A stretch of DNA of 64,000 bases from Hymenobacter negativus (GTDB lineage Bacteria > Bacteroidota > Bacteroidia > Cytophagales > Hymenobacteraceae): contig NZ_JAGETZ010000003.1 of the NCBI RefSeq assembly GCF_017571495.1, positions 372,001 to 436,000 of the forward strand, read 5' to 3'. Position numbers and translations under genes: made by a program. Of this stretch, positions 8,487 to 17,286 are shown one piece after another; position 1 is the first letter of the stretch, and every line of letters starts with the position of its first letter. The notes beneath the pieces were generated by a model. It made no database searches. It had not been told where the DNA came from and worked only from the letters and a program-made list of their open reading frames with translations.

Positions 8487-8702
8487 TCACTCGCTGATAA
8501 AGCGTCTAATGCCCTTCGCTGGACCAAGTTCATCTAATGCAATTGCGAGTTTTTGCTGAAGCAATTTTTCTACTTCAAGTAAAGTCGATGCGTGATGAAG
8601 TTCTTCAATATCGTATTCTTCCAAATCACCGGATTTAGCCGATGGGTCGTGTACTTCTGCATTGGAAATCAAAAAGTGAGTGCCTTTTAGGATGACAGCC
8701 AC
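8487..8702 (-). CDS. Small hypothetical protein, possibly 5'-truncated
   Basis: No family was recognised. A GTG at 8702 gives 71 residues, mostly charged helix (EEYDIEELHHASTLLEVEKLLQQ). Protein-like sequence in the same frame continues upstream of the GTG (QHKHYAHQLQDHFNTNVFGT) as far as a TAG, without any ATG, GTG or TTG start. This suggests either a lost start codon or a frame break upstream. Its low GC compared with its neighbours suggests recent acquisition. Confidence 0.45.
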   Translation of the reverse strand: MAVILKGTHFLISNAEVHDPSAKSGDLEEYDIEELHHASTLLEVEKLLQQKLAIALDELGPAKGIRRFISE

Positions 8703-8839
8703 AGTTCCGAATACGTTTGTATTGAAATGGTCTTGTAACTGATGCGCATAATGTTTGTGCTGCTCCTATCCTTTGAGTAGCGCATTAATAACCAATTCCC
8801 TATGCGAATATTTTTACACTCATAATTGGCTGACATCCA

Positions 8840-10570
8840 TTAAGCCCCAAACGCTGCATAGCGCCGCTTGCGCCGCCACGCCCGCACGGCCCCAAACACA
8901 CCCAGTAGCGCCAGCGGCACGCCGAGGTTCAGCAATTGCCAGCGGCGGCGCTGCTCGGCCAGCTTTACCTTATCGAGCGGGCGAAGGGTAATTTGCTTGC
9001 CGCGCACGGCGATGAGGCCGGTTTCGTCGAGTAGATAGTCGGTAGCGTTCAGGACCAGCTCACGGTTGGCAAATTCGGTGTTGGCGAGGCGGTCGAAGCC
9101 CAAGCGGTAGGGATTACCAGTTTTGGGGTCGACGTCGGAGCGGATGAAGTCGCCGTCAGCAACTACCAGCACTTTGCTGGGTTTGGCGTTGGCCGGCTTT
9201 TCGGGCTGGAATTGGAGGGTGCCCGGCCGGGCGCGGTTGGCGAAGAGCGAATTGAACTGACCTTCGAGCAGGTAGGCTACCGGCTGGAATCCTTTCTGGT
9301 AGAGCTTGGGGTTCGGTTCCAGGCGGGCATCGTTGAAGTTGATGGGCACTGGGGCGGGCAGTATCCGCGTATAGCGTGAGGTGGACATCAACGCGGTTTT
9401 GCGAATGCCAGTGGCCTTCACCGTATCGAGGTTGCCCACGAATTTCAGATACACCGCGTCGAGGTTGCGGGTGATAGGGTGGGGACTGAACTTATTGATA
9501 AGTGGGTAGAGCTGCCAGGGCATGGGCTCAATTTTTGGCTTGTTGCCATCCATGCCGGTCACGAGCGGAATTTGGCCGCTATTCAGGTCCAGGAGCAGGT
9601 TCTGGTTCAAGCGCAGGCCATATTTAAAGAACAGGTCGTCGAGGTTAAGGTTATAGGGCGTCGCCAGTGCCACACCATTGCGGCTCACGCTATCTAGGTC
9701 CACGCGCAGAGCATCCACAAAAAACAGGGCCCGGCCGCCCTGGGTGATAAACTGGTCGAGCTTGAACTTCTCGTCTTCGGTGTAAGGCGTTTTGGGTTGG
9801 GCCACTACCACAGCATCCAGGGCGCTTAGGTCTTTTACCTTGCTGAGCGTCACGCGGAACACGTCGTACTGCTGCTGCCAGGTGCCCAGGATGTCGCCGG
9901 CTTGCACGTTGGTCAATTCGCCGTGGCCCTCAATTACGCCGATGCGCTTGCGCAGGGCCGGCACCAGCGTGCGGATGGTACTGGCCAGTTCGTATTCCAG
10001 CCCTTCAATGCTTTGGTTGAGGCGCACATCGGCCGGGGCGGCCTGGTTGCCGCGCAGCAAAAGCACGGGCCGGTCTTTGCCGCCCACGCTTACCACGGCG
10101 TAGGGAAAGATGATTTTTTCGACGCGCTTGCCATTTTCGGTGGCACCAAGGTTGGTGGGCTTCAAGCCTTTCTTGAACAGCGAGGTGTAGAAGGCATTGC
10201 GTGCCGCTTCGGTGCTGCCCGCGCTGGGGTCGATGAAAATGTAGTTTAGGTTGGCCCCGCCGTACACTTGGAATTCGTTCAGTGTTTCGCGCACGCCCTG
10301 TTCCAGGCGGCGGAAAGCAGGCGGAAAATCACCGGTAAGGTACACCGTGATGGTAACTGGCTGCTTGAGGTCGCGCAACAGTTTTTTGGTGGCATCCGAC
10401 ATGGTGTAGCGCTTTTCTTCGGTCAAATCGACCCGAAAGAAAAAGCGTTGCGCCGCGAAATTGAACAGTAGCAGCAAGCCCAGAACTGCCGCAAACTGCA
10501 ACAGGTCGCGCTGCTTGCGCGAAGCCGGAACCGGTGCCGTTACGGGCGAATTAGTCAACGTATTCTCCAT
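8840..10570 (-). CDS. gldG: Gliding-associated ABC transporter substrate-binding component GldG
   Basis: GldG is a membrane protein of the GldA-GldF-GldG ABC transporter needed for gliding in Flavobacterium. The 576-residue product has an N-terminal membrane segment (about residues 22-40), then EEKRYTMSDATKKLLRDL and the ABC-type unknown-transport region with VIEGHGE, and a second membrane segment near the C-terminus just before a WRRKRRY tail. The start is the ATG that overlaps the gldF stop as TAATG at 10572-10568, so it is probably translated by coupling to gldF. The frame also offers an upstream TTG, which is less likely. Confidence 0.92.
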   Translation of the reverse strand: MENTLTNSPVTAPVPASRKQRDLLQFAAVLGLLLLFNFAAQRFFFRVDLTEEKRYTMSDATKKLLRDLKQPVTITVYLTGDFPPAFRRLEQGVRETLNEFQVYGGANLNYIFIDPSAGSTEAARNAFYTSLFKKGLKPTNLGATENGKRVEKIIFPYAVVSVGGKDRPVLLLRGNQAAPADVRLNQSIEGLEYELASTIRTLVPALRKRIGVIEGHGELTNVQAGDILGTWQQQYDVFRVTLSKVKDLSALDAVVVAQPKTPYTEDEKFKLDQFITQGGRALFFVDALRVDLDSVSRNGVALATPYNLNLDDLFFKYGLRLNQNLLLDLNSGQIPLVTGMDGNKPKIEPMPWQLYPLINKFSPHPITRNLDAVYLKFVGNLDTVKATGIRKTALMSTSRYTRILPAPVPINFNDARLEPNPKLYQKGFQPVAYLLEGQFNSLFANRARPGTLQFQPEKPANAKPSKVLVVADGDFIRSDVDPKTGNPYRLGFDRLANTEFANRELVLNATDYLLDETGLIAVRGKQITLRPLDKVKLAEQRRRWQLLNLGVPLALLGVFGAVRAWRRKRRYAAFGA

Positions 10571-11295
10571 TACCAATTCCGGCTCCGTAATACCAGCCGG
10601 GTTGCCTGCAAAGCCACCGCAACTACACTAAAAAAATAAACCAGGTCCCGCGAGTCAATCAAGCCCTTGCTCAAGTCGCGGTAATGCGCCGCAATTCCCA
10701 ACTGGCCTATATAATAAGCCGCGCTGCCCTGGAGCACTGAAGCCAGCGAATCGAACCCTGAATAAACCAGAAAACAGCCCACCACGGCCACTAGAAACGC
10801 AATAATCTGGTCGCGCGTGAGCGCCGATGCCAGGATGCCAATGGCGGCAAATACCGCCGCCAGCAGCGCCAAACCCAAGTAAGAACCAACCGTTGCGGCC
10901 GAGTCAATATTGCCTTCCGGGCTGCCCAACTTGTATACCGAAAAGTAGTAAAGCAACGTCGGAATCAGGGCCAATAAGGCGAGCAGAAAACACGCTAAAT
11001 ACTTGCCGCCAATTATCTGTCCATCGGTCAGAGGACGAGTTAATAATAGCTCAATAGTGCCAGCTTTTTTCTCCTCTGCAAATGTGCGCATGGTGATGGC
11101 CGGAATGAGGAACAGGAATATCCAGGGAGCCAGATTAAATAGCGTCTGCAGGTCGGCGTAGCCGTAATCCAGCACGCTGCTATCGGGGAAAACCCAGACG
11201 AACAGGCCGGTGGCAATCAGGAACACCCCCAGCACCACGTAGGCGACGGGGGAATTCAGGAAAGCATTAAATTCTTTTCGAAGGATTGTTAGCAT
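10570..11295 (-). CDS. gldF: Gliding-associated ABC transporter permease GldF
   Basis: The 241-residue product has about six membrane segments and the ABC-2 permease pattern: LRKEFNAFLNSPVAYVVLG, TMRTFAEEKKAGTIELLLTRP (about 70-90) and a hydrophobic C-terminal half. It is the membrane partner of GldA and GldG. The ATG at 11295 is chosen over a non-ATG start at 11331 because LTILRKEF is the usual N-terminus and the longer form would read into the adjacent inverted repeat. The stop overlaps the gldG start. Confidence 0.92.
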   Translation of the reverse strand: MLTILRKEFNAFLNSPVAYVVLGVFLIATGLFVWVFPDSSVLDYGYADLQTLFNLAPWIFLFLIPAITMRTFAEEKKAGTIELLLTRPLTDGQIIGGKYLACFLLALLALIPTLLYYFSVYKLGSPEGNIDSAATVGSYLGLALLAAVFAAIGILASALTRDQIIAFLVAVVGCFLVYSGFDSLASVLQGSAAYYIGQLGIAAHYRDLSKGLIDSRDLVYFFSVVAVALQATRLVLRSRNW

Positions 11296-11302
11296 AGTGT
11301 CT

Positions 11303-11398
11303 GAACGTCCTGTTGAGCGGAGCCGGAGCAACGCTACTGCGCAAGTAATTAATTAGTCTTGGGGTAGAGTCATTTCGGCTCCGCTCGGCAGGACGTTC
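11303..11398. repeat. Inverted repeat between gldA and gldF
   Basis: The arms 11303-11325 and 11376-11398 pair at 21 of 23 positions (GAACGTCCTGTTGAGCGGAG... and its complement). The repeat fills most of the 132-nt gap between the gldA stop and the gldF start within a co-directional gene set. Its TCCTG..GAGCGGAGC core resembles the 7116-7204 repeat. Confidence 0.8.
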
Positions 11399-11427
11399 TG
11401 TTTTGGTCTTTCTGTTATTACTCGTTT

Positions 11428-12336
11428 CTATTTCGTCAATTCCCCAAACACCTCTTCCAAACTCTGGTGCTCCTGCCGCAGCCCCAGCAGAATCCAGCCT
11501 TCCTGCCCGGCCAGGCGCGACACGGCGGCGCGGACATCCACGCCAAGGGCAGTGCGGAGCAGCACCGCGCCATCGGGGGCGGCCTCTACGTGGCGCACGC
11601 CAGACAGCTTCGCCAGCTTGGCCGTATCCACTGCGCCTTCAAACTCGGCCCGGACGATGGTTTCGCCGGCGGCGCGGGCCGCGAGCTCGGCTACCGGACT
11701 ATCGGCCACCAGCTTGCCGCGGCTGATGATGAGCACGCGGGAGCACAAGGCCGTGACTTCAGGCAGAATGTGGGTGCTGAAAATAACGGTTTTATCCTCG
11801 CCCACTTCGCGGATGAGTTGGCGGATTTCCAAAATCTGGTTGGGGTCGAGGCCAGTCGTTGGCTCGTCCAGGATGAGTACGTCCGGGTCGTGAATGAGGG
11901 CCTGGGCCAGCCCTACGCGCTGGCGGTAGCCTTTGCTGAGCGCGCCGATTTGTTTGTTCTGCTCGCGGCTCAGGCCCACGCGGCGCACCAGTTCGGCCAC
12001 ACGGGTGCGCAGGTTTCGGCCGCTCAAGCCATGCACCGAGCCGATGAACTCGAGGTACTCGTGCACATACATATCGAGGTAGAGCGGGTTGTGCTCGGGC
12101 AGGTAGCCCACGTGGCAGCGCACCGCGAGGCTGTCGGCCAGCACGTCGTGGCCGGCTACGCGTACGGTGCCAGCGGTGGGAGGGAGGTAGCCGGTGGCAA
12201 TTTTCATCGTGGTGCTTTTGCCCGCACCATTTGGCCCGAGGAAACCCACAATTTCACCCTTGCCCGCCGTGAAGCTGATGTTGTCCACGGCATTCTGCGT
12301 GCCGTAGGTTTTGGTCAGGTGTTCAATTTCTACCAT
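11428..12336 (-). CDS. gldA: Gliding-associated ABC transporter ATP-binding protein GldA
   Basis: The 302-residue ATPase has Walker A GPNGAGKST (34-42), the ABC signature LSKGYRQRVGLAQAL (about 133-147), Walker B VLILDEPTTGLDP and a switch histidine in FSTHILPE. The C-terminal 80 residues form the extension found in GldA and other ABC-2 exporter ATPases. Together with gldF and gldG it makes a complete GldAFG transporter, although an inverted repeat separates it from gldF. Confidence 0.93.
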   Translation of the reverse strand: MVEIEHLTKTYGTQNAVDNISFTAGKGEIVGFLGPNGAGKSTTMKIATGYLPPTAGTVRVAGHDVLADSLAVRCHVGYLPEHNPLYLDMYVHEYLEFIGSVHGLSGRNLRTRVAELVRRVGLSREQNKQIGALSKGYRQRVGLAQALIHDPDVLILDEPTTGLDPNQILEIRQLIREVGEDKTVIFSTHILPEVTALCSRVLIISRGKLVADSPVAELAARAAGETIVRAEFEGAVDTAKLAKLSGVRHVEAAPDGAVLLRTALGVDVRAAVSRLAGQEGWILLGLRQEHQSLEEVFGELTK

Positions 12337-12382
12337 GTAAATCTTTGATTAGTTTTTCGCCCTCCGCGTTATCTCCATTGCC

Positions 12383-12411
12383 TGCCCCCAAAGGGGCTAG
12401 GGGAAGGGGCA
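12383..12411. repeat. Short G/C-run inverted repeat
   Basis: TGCCCC at 12383 pairs with GGGGCA ending at 12411, with an inner CCCC..GGGG. It lies between the dehydrogenase stop (12429) and the gldA start (12336). This is a small hairpin of uncertain role, not a clear terminator. Confidence 0.4.
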
Positions 12412-12428
12412 GTGTGGAAGGCGGCAAC

Positions 12429-13121
12429 TCATTTCACATTCGCCGGGCGCAGCTGTATTTCGGAAATCATGGTTGTGTCCGGTGCTTCAATGGCATGCAC
12501 AATGGCGGCTGCAATGTCTTCGGGCTGCATCTTGTGCGGGTCGGGCGTAGTGCCAGGCTCTTTGCCGTTGAAATTCGTTTCAACCGAGCCCGGCATGACG
12601 CATGTCACGCGGATACCATTCGGGCGCACTTCCTTGAACAGCGAATCGGAAAAGCCCCGCACCGCAAACTTGGTGGCGCAGTAGCCACTCATGCCGGCCG
12701 TGCCTGCGGTGCCGGCCAGCGAAGCCACGTTCACGATATGGCCCGCGTGCTGGCGCTTCATTTGGGGCAGCACAGCGCGGGTGCACAGGAAAGTGCCGAG
12801 CACATTAGTGTCGAACATGGTTTTCCAGTCTTCGGTCTTGAAGCCGTCAACGTCGCCCATGATGCCCAGGCCGGCATTGTTCACCAGCACATGAATTTCG
12901 GGACCAAGCTCGCGTTGGGTATTGGTAAAAGCCTCCGTGATGGAATGCTCGTCCTGCACATCGCACTCAAAAAACTGAAAACGGTCGTGCGTGAGGCCAT
13001 CAGGGGCGGTGCGGGCCCAGCCGGCCACGGCCGCGCCGCGCGCCAGCAGGGCTTCCACGGTGGCGCGGCCAATACCTTTGCTCGCGCCGGTCACAATAGC
13101 AACTTTACCGGTGAGGTCCAT
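12429..13121 (-). CDS. Short-chain dehydrogenase/reductase (classical SDR)
   Basis: The 230-residue protein is a classical SDR: cofactor motif TGASKGIG (11-18), NNAG (81-84), catalytic Ser in NVASLAG (S134) and Y147-xxx-K151 in YCATK. Such enzymes oxidise or reduce small alcohols or ketones with NAD(P); the substrate cannot be told. It lies upstream of gldA on the same strand, which is probably incidental. Its ATG lies 1 nt from a -7 box for the divergent DUF2807 gene, so the two promoters must overlap. Confidence 0.88.
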   Translation of the reverse strand: MDLTGKVAIVTGASKGIGRATVEALLARGAAVAGWARTAPDGLTHDRFQFFECDVQDEHSITEAFTNTQRELGPEIHVLVNNAGLGIMGDVDGFKTEDWKTMFDTNVLGTFLCTRAVLPQMKRQHAGHIVNVASLAGTAGTAGMSGYCATKFAVRGFSDSLFKEVRPNGIRVTCVMPGSVETNFNGKEPGTTPDPHKMQPEDIAAAIVHAIEAPDTTMISEIQLRPANVK

Positions 13122-13122
13122 T

Positions 13123-13130
13123 TATCTTTG
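13123..13130 (+). promoter_or_regulatory. -7 box (TATCTTTG) of the DUF2807 gene
   Basis: Exact TAnnTTTG match 12 nt before the ATG at 13143. On the minus strand, TACTTTTC (13132-13139) could be the -7 box of the divergent dehydrogenase gene, so the two boxes abut head to head and the promoters would compete. Confidence 0.55.
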
Positions 13131-13142
13131 GGAAAAGTAAGG

Positions 13143-13949
13143 ATGCAAATGCACTATACGAGTTTGCGGCCGCAAGTTAGCGGCCTGGGAGGGTTTGCAG
13201 GTGTATGGCGCGGGCTAAGTCGCGTTGTATTGGGCGGGGCGCTGGCGGTTGGGCTAAGCACCTGCGGCCCCGGCCACGGTACCGACTGTTTGAAAAGCAC
13301 TGGTTCCATCGTTACCCAGCAGCGCGATGTAGCTGCTGGCCTGGCTACCGTTACCGCATTCGATAACGTGGACCTGCGCCTCGTACAGGACACCCAAACC
13401 TACGCCGAAGTGCGGGCTGGCGAGCATTTGATTGATGATATTGTGCTGACCCGTAAAGGCGATGCATTGGAAATAAGCAATACCAGCACCTGCAACTGGG
13501 CGCGCAGCTACGATTCACCCCGCGAGGTAACCCTGCACCTTCCTCGTATTACCAACGTGTTTTTGCGAGGGCAGGGCAACGGAAGCACGATGGGACAGTT
13601 CGTGCAGGACACCATTTTTTTCCACCTCATCGGGGCGGGCGACTATAACATCAACGTGCAGGCCCGCCAGCTTTTTCTGGACCAATACGAGTTGGGCGAC
13701 ATCAATATCCAAGGCTCGGCGGAGGAAATGAATTTCACACTAGGGGGCGCAGGGCGGCTGTTTGCCCAAGGCGTGCGCCTGCGCCGGTGCTATTTTAATA
13801 TGACCCGCGACAGCGACGGTGATGCCCACGTCCGGGCCACTGATGCCGTTGGCGGAACCGTGGCGGGCAATGGCACGCTGTATTACGGCGGCCCACCAGC
13901 CTCTACTGATATTCGGGTGACGGGGCGGGGCAGCAAGCGAGTGGAATAG
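13143..13949 (+). CDS. DUF2807 (GIN domain) lipoprotein
   Basis: The 268-residue product has an N-terminal hydrophobic segment and a lipobox LSTC with the lipidated cysteine at residue 41. The body is beta-rich and matches the DUF2807/GIN pattern: FDNVDLRLVQDTQTYAEVRAG near the start and repeated short strands with GAGDYNIN, GLGDINI-like and GSKRVE at the end. These are surface or periplasmic proteins of unknown function, abundant in Bacteroidota. The frame is open upstream to 12345, but that part is antisense to the dehydrogenase; the -7 box at 13123 places the start here. Confidence 0.82.
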   Translation: MQMHYTSLRPQVSGLGGFAGVWRGLSRVVLGGALAVGLSTCGPGHGTDCLKSTGSIVTQQRDVAAGLATVTAFDNVDLRLVQDTQTYAEVRAGEHLIDDIVLTRKGDALEISNTSTCNWARSYDSPREVTLHLPRITNVFLRGQGNGSTMGQFVQDTIFFHLIGAGDYNINVQARQLFLDQYELGDINIQGSAEEMNFTLGGAGRLFAQGVRLRRCYFNMTRDSDGDAHVRATDAVGGTVAGNGTLYYGGPPASTDIRVTGRGSKRVE

Positions 13950-14039
13950 GCCACACTTGTCCTACACTGCCTCGAATGGACTTGCTCGATTTTTATTTTG
14001 CCTCCGCAACGTCCAAATACGATTAAAGAGCCTACGCAT

Positions 14040-14771
14040 CTACAAATCGCCCAACTGGGGCCTAATTAGCAGCTCCTCAACCACCGCGTGGGGTGAAAGC
14101 GAATAAGTTGAAAATACTGCCTCCGCTACATCATCGGCCTGCACAAACCGCTCGCGCGGCAGGTCTACACCGGCCCAACTAGCCGTGAGCGTAGGGCCAG
14201 GAAGCACGGCAGTTACGCGCACCCCGCTGGCTTTTAGCTCCTCGCGCAGGTTTTTGGTAAAGCCTAGTAAGGCATGCTTGGCAATGCCATAGGAGCCACC
14301 GTTGGGGTAAGCTGTAATGCTGGCCGTAGAGCAGATATTGAAAATATGGCCCGAGCCCTGGGCGATGAGGCCTGGTAGCAGGGGCAAGGTCACGTCGTAT
14401 GCGCTTAGCAGGTTCACCGCCAGCATCTGACGCAGTTGCGAACCATCGGCCGGCTCATCCTGCAGGCGGCCGGGTACGAAGGCGCCGGCATTGTTCACCA
14501 GTGCTTCTACGGGCAGCTTCAGGGCCAGCACAAAGGCGGCAAAACGGGCGCAGTCGGCCTGCTGACTAAGGTCGGCGGGCAGGGTGTGTAGCACGGCGCC
14601 GGGAACATCGGCCGTCATCTCGGTTGTAAGCCTGTCCAGGTCAGTAGCCGAGCGGGCGCAGGTAGCTACCGGGTAGCCCGCTTGCAGAAAGCGCGACACG
14701 ACGGCCCGTCCAATACCTTTGCTACCACCTGTGACCACAATTAATTTTTCGCTGGTTTGGGCTCTGTTCAT
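14040..14771 (-). CDS. Short-chain dehydrogenase/reductase
   Basis: A second classical SDR, 243 residues: TGGSKGIG (14-21), NNAG (93-96), ICSTAS with the catalytic serine, and Y161-xxx-K165 in YGIAK. It is not a close duplicate of the SDR at 12429-13121, as the two differ through most of their length. The substrate is unknown. It is transcribed divergently from mlaE. Confidence 0.88.
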   Translation of the reverse strand: MNRAQTSEKLIVVTGGSKGIGRAVVSRFLQAGYPVATCARSATDLDRLTTEMTADVPGAVLHTLPADLSQQADCARFAAFVLALKLPVEALVNNAGAFVPGRLQDEPADGSQLRQMLAVNLLSAYDVTLPLLPGLIAQGSGHIFNICSTASITAYPNGGSYGIAKHALLGFTKNLREELKASGVRVTAVLPGPTLTASWAGVDLPRERFVQADDVAEAVFSTYSLSPHAVVEELLIRPQLGDL

Positions 14772-14862
14772 TTGATTTTACGTAAGGTGGCGGGGTAGCC
14801 CGCGTCTTTCCTGCGGCAACAGCCGGCCCTAAACTTCGGTTTTTATTTCTCATCAACTTTCC

Positions 14863-15594
14863 ATGCTTAAAACTTTCGGCTCGTTCGTCCTCTTTCTGCG
14901 CGGCATGGTCACGCGCACGGAGCGGTTCCGCGTCCTCTGGAACCGCACCATCGACGAGGCCATTCTCATCGGCGTCGATTCCATCGTCATCGTTTCCATC
15001 GTGTCGGCCTTCATCGGAGCGGTAACCTGCGTCCAGATTGCTTACAACCTCACCAATCCGCTCATTCCGCAGTCCACCATTGGCTACATGGTGCGCGAAA
15101 TGACCATTCTGGAACTGGCTCCCACCATCACCAGCATCGTGCTGGCTGGCAAAGTTGGCAGTAGCATTGCCGGTGGCCTGGGCACCATGCGCATCACCGA
15201 GCAGATTTCGGCGCTTGAGGTAATGGGCATCAACTCCACGTCTTATTTGGTGCTGCCGCGTATTCTAGCAGCCCTGCTCATGTTCCCCCTGCTCGTGATT
15301 TTGGCCATGCTGTTGTCCATTCTTGGCGGCTACTTGGCTGGCACGCTCACTGGCGTCATGACAGCTCAGGATTACATTGAAGGCATTCGAACCGATTTTA
15401 TTCCCTACAACATCGTGTTTGCCCTCATCAAAGCGGTGGTGTTTGCCTTTCTGGTATCGGGCATTTCCGCTTTCAAAGGCTATTTCACTACCGGCGGTGC
15501 TTTGGAAGTAGGCGCAGCCAGCACCGGCGCCGTTACCAATTCGATTATCGCCATCCTGATTGCGGATTTCGCCCTGGCCGCTATACTGCTCTGA
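14863..15594 (+). CDS. mlaE: MlaE-family ABC permease (lipid asymmetry transport)
   Basis: MlaE permeases move phospholipids between the inner membrane and a periplasmic MCE partner. The 243-residue protein has about five membrane segments and typical motifs: GAVTCVQIAYNL, REMTILELAPTITSIVLAGKVGSSIAGGLGTMR-type central block (about 85-118) and GYFTTGGALEVGAASTGAVT near the end. The MCE-domain gene mlaD is not next to it in this window, unlike in many genomes. mlaF follows after a 90-nt spacer containing an inverted repeat. Confidence 0.9.
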   Translation: MLKTFGSFVLFLRGMVTRTERFRVLWNRTIDEAILIGVDSIVIVSIVSAFIGAVTCVQIAYNLTNPLIPQSTIGYMVREMTILELAPTITSIVLAGKVGSSIAGGLGTMRITEQISALEVMGINSTSYLVLPRILAALLMFPLLVILAMLLSILGGYLAGTLTGVMTAQDYIEGIRTDFIPYNIVFALIKAVVFAFLVSGISAFKGYFTTGGALEVGAASTGAVTNSIIAILIADFALAAILL

Positions 15595-15596
15595 GT

Positions 15597-15683
15597 TAGT
15601 TGTCAGTTGCTCGTTATGAGTTGTCAGAACTACTAACGAGCAGCTGTTTAGCTGATGTCGAGCAACGAATAATTGACAACTAC
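15597..15683. repeat. Word-repeat inverted repeat between mlaE and mlaF
   Basis: The spacer is built from AGTTGTCA and GCTCGTTA words and their complements. TAGTTGTCAGTTGCTCGTT at the left pairs imperfectly with the right end (16 of 19), and a middle block (TACTAACGAGCAGCT) can pair with the left arm too, so alternative hairpins are possible. It fills the mlaE-mlaF gap. Confidence 0.65.
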
Positions 15684-15684
15684 C

Positions 15685-16500
15685 ATGATTGAAGTATCCA
15701 ATATAGAAAAGTCGTTCAACGGCAACCCTGTACTTAAAGGCATCACCTGCACATTCGAATCCGGCAAGTGCAACCTGTTGCTGGGTGGCTCAGGCACCGG
15801 CAAAAGCGTGCTGCTTCAGTGCATTGTAGGGCTGATGAAGCCCGATATCGGTTCTATCACCTTCGATGGAACCGTATACACGAACAGTAAAATTGACATT
15901 CGGCAGGAAATCCGGCGCAAAATCGGGATGTTGTTTCAGGGCTCGGCCTTGTTCGACTCTATGACCGTTGCCCAGAATGTGGAGTTCCCCCTGCAGATGC
16001 TCACGCCCGAAATGAGTGCGGAAGAGCGTCGCGACCGGGTTGAGTTCTGCCTTAAGCGCGTAGGACTTGAAAACGCTGGTAATAAGATGCCTGCCGAGAT
16101 TTCGGGCGGTATGAAAAAGCGGGTGGGCATTGCCCGCGCCATTGCGCCGCAGTGTACCTACCTGTTTTGCGACGAGCCTAACTCCGGCCTCGACCCTGCC
16201 ACAAGCATCAAAATTGACAACCTGATTCACGAAATCACGCACGAATACAACATCACCACCGTCATCGTAACCCACGATATGAACTCGGTGATTGAGATTG
16301 GTGAGCACATCATCTTCCTGCACCAGGGGAAAAAACTTTGGGATGGTACCAAAGACGAAATTCTCAACGCCAACGTACCCGAACTAAGAGACTTCATCTT
16401 CAGCAGTAGCTTGGTGCGCGCTGCCAAACGCGTCGACGACGAAACGGAAGGCGGCATGGCCGCTTTCGCTGAAGAAAGCGAATCGGGTGGTGGCATTTAG
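15685..16500 (+). CDS. mlaF: MlaF-family ABC ATP-binding protein
   Basis: This is the ATPase partner of MlaE. The 271-residue protein has Walker A GGSGTGKS (34-41), the signature ISGGMKKRVGIARAI (139-153), Walker B YLFCDEPNSGLDP (around 163) and the switch histidine in VTHDM. The ISGGMKKR form and DEPNSGLDP are typical of Mla ATPases. The ATG at 15685 is chosen; a TTG at 15673 lies inside the inverted repeat. It is followed by a strong terminator. Confidence 0.9.
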   Translation: MIEVSNIEKSFNGNPVLKGITCTFESGKCNLLLGGSGTGKSVLLQCIVGLMKPDIGSITFDGTVYTNSKIDIRQEIRRKIGMLFQGSALFDSMTVAQNVEFPLQMLTPEMSAEERRDRVEFCLKRVGLENAGNKMPAEISGGMKKRVGIARAIAPQCTYLFCDEPNSGLDPATSIKIDNLIHEITHEYNITTVIVTHDMNSVIEIGEHIIFLHQGKKLWDGTKDEILNANVPELRDFIFSSSLVRAAKRVDDETEGGMAAFAEESESGGGI

Positions 16501-16538
16501 GCTTATTAGCCGCTAATTTTGACTGTGAAATAACCAAG

Positions 16539-16567
16539 AAAGGCCACTCAATTGAGTGGCCTTTTTT
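16539..16567 (+). terminator. Intrinsic terminator after mlaF
   Basis: GGCCACTCAATTGAGTGGCC (16542-16561) is a perfect palindrome followed by six T. It closes the mlaE-mlaF unit. Confidence 0.85.
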
Positions 16568-16627
16568 GATTTGAGTACCTTTTATTGCATCCGCCTGAGT
16601 GTCAATAGCAAGTCGCAGGAACCGCAG

Positions 16628-17164
16628 TTAATCAACTGCAATCAAGGATTTCACGTGAGCCAGATGGTGTTGTCCATGCCACGCGTATAGCGCCAGCGTC
16701 TGGTCGAGGGTGGAGGTGCGCTGGTTGCCGGGATGATAAAAAGTGCGCTGCCAGTCCCCCTCGTTTAGGTGATGCAACAGCGTAACCAGTCGGGTGTGCA
16801 GCGACTCCAGCAGCGCCAACGACACGGTGATGGGCGTAGCTGCTACGTCGGGTAGTTCGGCCCAAGCCTGTTCCTCATAGGGTTTAATAGTCGGGTTATC
16901 CTCGGTCAGGGCCAGCCGGATGCGCACGTAGGCATTCATATGCGAGTCGGCCACGTGGTGAATCACCTGCCGGCCGTTCCAGCCGCCGGGCCGGTAAGGC
17001 TGCTCCAGGCCTACACCGCCTACCGCTCTGGCCGCGACAGTGAGTTGCGCCGGTAGCTCGGCAATCTGCTGAATGAGTGCCGTGCGCTCGGCGCCGGTCA
17101 GAGGTTCGCTCGGAAGCTTAGCGCGGCCAATCGGATATTTCAGTAAGTCGTCGGGTTGATTCAT
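16628..17164 (-). CDS. DinB/YfiT-family putative metal-dependent hydrolase
   Basis: The 178-residue protein fits the YfiT/BstA-type DinB four-helix fold: YPIGR near the start, PYRPGGWNGRQVIHHVADSH (histidines 69, 70 and 75) and WHGQHHLAHV near the end (166, 167 and 170). The spaced histidines form the metal site in this family. Some relatives are thiol-S-transferases, others are uncharacterised, so the reaction is unknown. It appears monocistronic. Confidence 0.85.
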   Translation of the reverse strand: MNQPDDLLKYPIGRAKLPSEPLTGAERTALIQQIAELPAQLTVAARAVGGVGLEQPYRPGGWNGRQVIHHVADSHMNAYVRIRLALTEDNPTIKPYEEQAWAELPDVAATPITVSLALLESLHTRLVTLLHHLNEGDWQRTFYHPGNQRTSTLDQTLALYAWHGQHHLAHVKSLIAVD

Positions 17165-17286
17165 GGCACAAATAAAACGAAAGCGCTGCCTCTATTCGAA
17201 GCAGCGCTTTCAGCGTAATAAATCAACTCAGCAAACTGGCCTTACACCGCAGTGAGCAGTACAACTAAAATTCGTTAAATCGGCGT

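Noticed and set aside
12345..13142. Long plus-strand open frame joined to the DUF2807 gene
   Set aside because: It is antisense to the short-chain dehydrogenase; its translation has no recognisable domain and the DUF2807 promoter lies downstream.
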